Positions 63,666-64,000 of a stretch of DNA of 64,000 nt are shown one piece after another. The translations under genes were made by a program, and so were the position numbers. Numbering within the stretch: the first letter of the stretch is position 1; each line of letters begins with the position of its first letter. The notes beneath the pieces were generated by a model that did no database searches, was not told where the DNA came from, and saw nothing but the letters and a program-made list of their open reading frames with translations. The stretch comes from Mycobacterium sp. GTDB lineage: Bacteria; Actinomycetota; Actinomycetes; Mycobacteriales; Mycobacteriaceae. The stretch covers positions 248,001 to 312,000 of the forward strand of contig NZ_JASBVP010000005.1 of NCBI RefSeq assembly GCF_029961025.1, written 5' to 3'.

Positions 63666-64000
63666 TTAGTTGCGGGCTCCGTATCCGCGGCTGATCGCCC
63701 AAGCGGCAAAGCCCGCTGCAATCGCCAGCATCCCGTAACCCAGCGCCATGGGCCACCAGGGTCGGGCGGGCGGGGTGGGCTCCTGGTGGGTGGCAAGGGC
63801 CAGCAAGAAAGCTCCGTCGTCGGTCGGCCCGATGCCCGGCAGCGGCTGGGTCTTGGTGACCCTGATCTGGGCACCACTGCCGGGATCGCCGACCTGCCCC
63901 CAGGCCAGCGTGGAGTCGTCGAGCAGGAAGATGTCCCGGCTGCCCGCGGGTTCGCTGTCGTCGTGGCCGACCACCTGCACTTGGCCGACCTCCACGATCT
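63666..64000 (-). CDS. hypothetical protein with C-terminal membrane helix, partial
   Basis: At least 110 residues are visible; the frame is open to the window edge, so the N-terminus lies beyond it. GTG at the complement of 63993-63995 could be an internal start, but the preceding codons are open. The visible part has a beta-rich segment (DIFLLDDSTLAWGQVGDPGS, GAQIRVTKTQPLPGIG) and a single C-terminal helix MALGYGMLAIAAGFAAWAIS, with only GYGARN after it. This suggests an exported domain anchored at its C-terminus. I do not recognise the family. The gap to nrdF (63533-63665) has no feature that I support. Confidence 0.5.
   Translation of the reverse strand, partial: IVEVGQVQVVGHDDSEPAGSRDIFLLDDSTLAWGQVGDPGSGAQIRVTKTQPLPGIGPTDDGAFLLALATHQEPTPPARPWWPMALGYGMLAIAAGFAAWAISRGYGARN

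Overview
The window is high-GC mycobacterial DNA. The gene order matches several blocks known from Mycobacterium tuberculosis: lppA/lppB-vapBC18, fprA-prfB-ftsEX-smpB, pgmA with a DUF488 gene, and cyp136-tetR-SDR-nrdHIE-tetR-BVMO-nrdF. A tmRNA carrying the mycobacterial tag ADSHQRDYALAA is also present. A slow-growing, non-tuberculous Mycobacterium is the best reading; the species cannot be fixed from the sequence alone.

Layout. Bases 1-9520 are an accessory, insertion-sequence-rich strip. It holds an IS6110-like IS3 element cut by the window edge, whose terminus abuts a truncated alpha/beta-hydrolase gene; an LppA-type lipoprotein; a second lppA-like gene split by an IS607-family element (broken serine recombinase, intact TnpB); a vapBC toxin-antitoxin pair with a shortened toxin; and two tandem, apparently identical IS1634-family copies separated by a 6-bp target repeat. 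Bases 9536-16303 are narIJHG, respiratory nitrate reductase, on the minus strand. Bases 16612-25120 are mostly core genes: fprA, prfB, an MscS-like channel, a proline-rich membrane protein, ftsE, ftsX, smpB, a DMT permease, a mycothiol-type DinB protein and ssrA (tmRNA). Bases 25370-34670 are mixed: a hypothetical gene, DUF488, pgm, tRNA-Ala(GGC), a DUF732 protein, a small DUF2892 membrane protein, a FadD ligase, a broken PAP2 gene, HxlR and a methyltransferase.

Bases 34849-47064 form a [NiFe]-hydrogenase island. The minus-strand order is hypA-hypB, a third IS1634 copy, hhyS-hhyL, an Nfu/Rieske-like protein, DUF5947, DUF6084, a 454-aa unknown, a 39-aa membrane peptide, a maturation protease and hypC. 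A convergent pair of unknown genes, one PD-(D/E)XK-like with four cysteines, lies next to it. This resembles the group 1h (actinobacterial, high-affinity) uptake hydrogenases that oxidise trace H2 and feed electrons to the respiratory chain. Together with narGHJI it suggests an organism equipped for energy-limited or hypoxic survival.

Bases 47433-64000 return to a conserved block: a LeuA-domain-like protein, CYP136 with a divergent TetR, an SDR, a decayed FMN-reductase remnant, nrdH-nrdI-nrdE (class Ib ribonucleotide reductase), a TetR regulator, an EmrB/QacA-type MFS pump with a divergent TetR and a perfect 22-bp palindrome between them, a Baeyer-Villiger-type monooxygenase, an extra FtsH protease, nrdF with NrdR-like boxes, and a partial membrane protein.

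No CRISPR array or prophage was seen. The less ordinary content is the orphan TnpB whose predicted guide is the gene it interrupts, the hydrogenase island with several uncharacterised conserved proteins and a micropeptide, and the sequence-specific IS1634 insertions, one of which separates the hydrogenase maturation genes from the structural genes.
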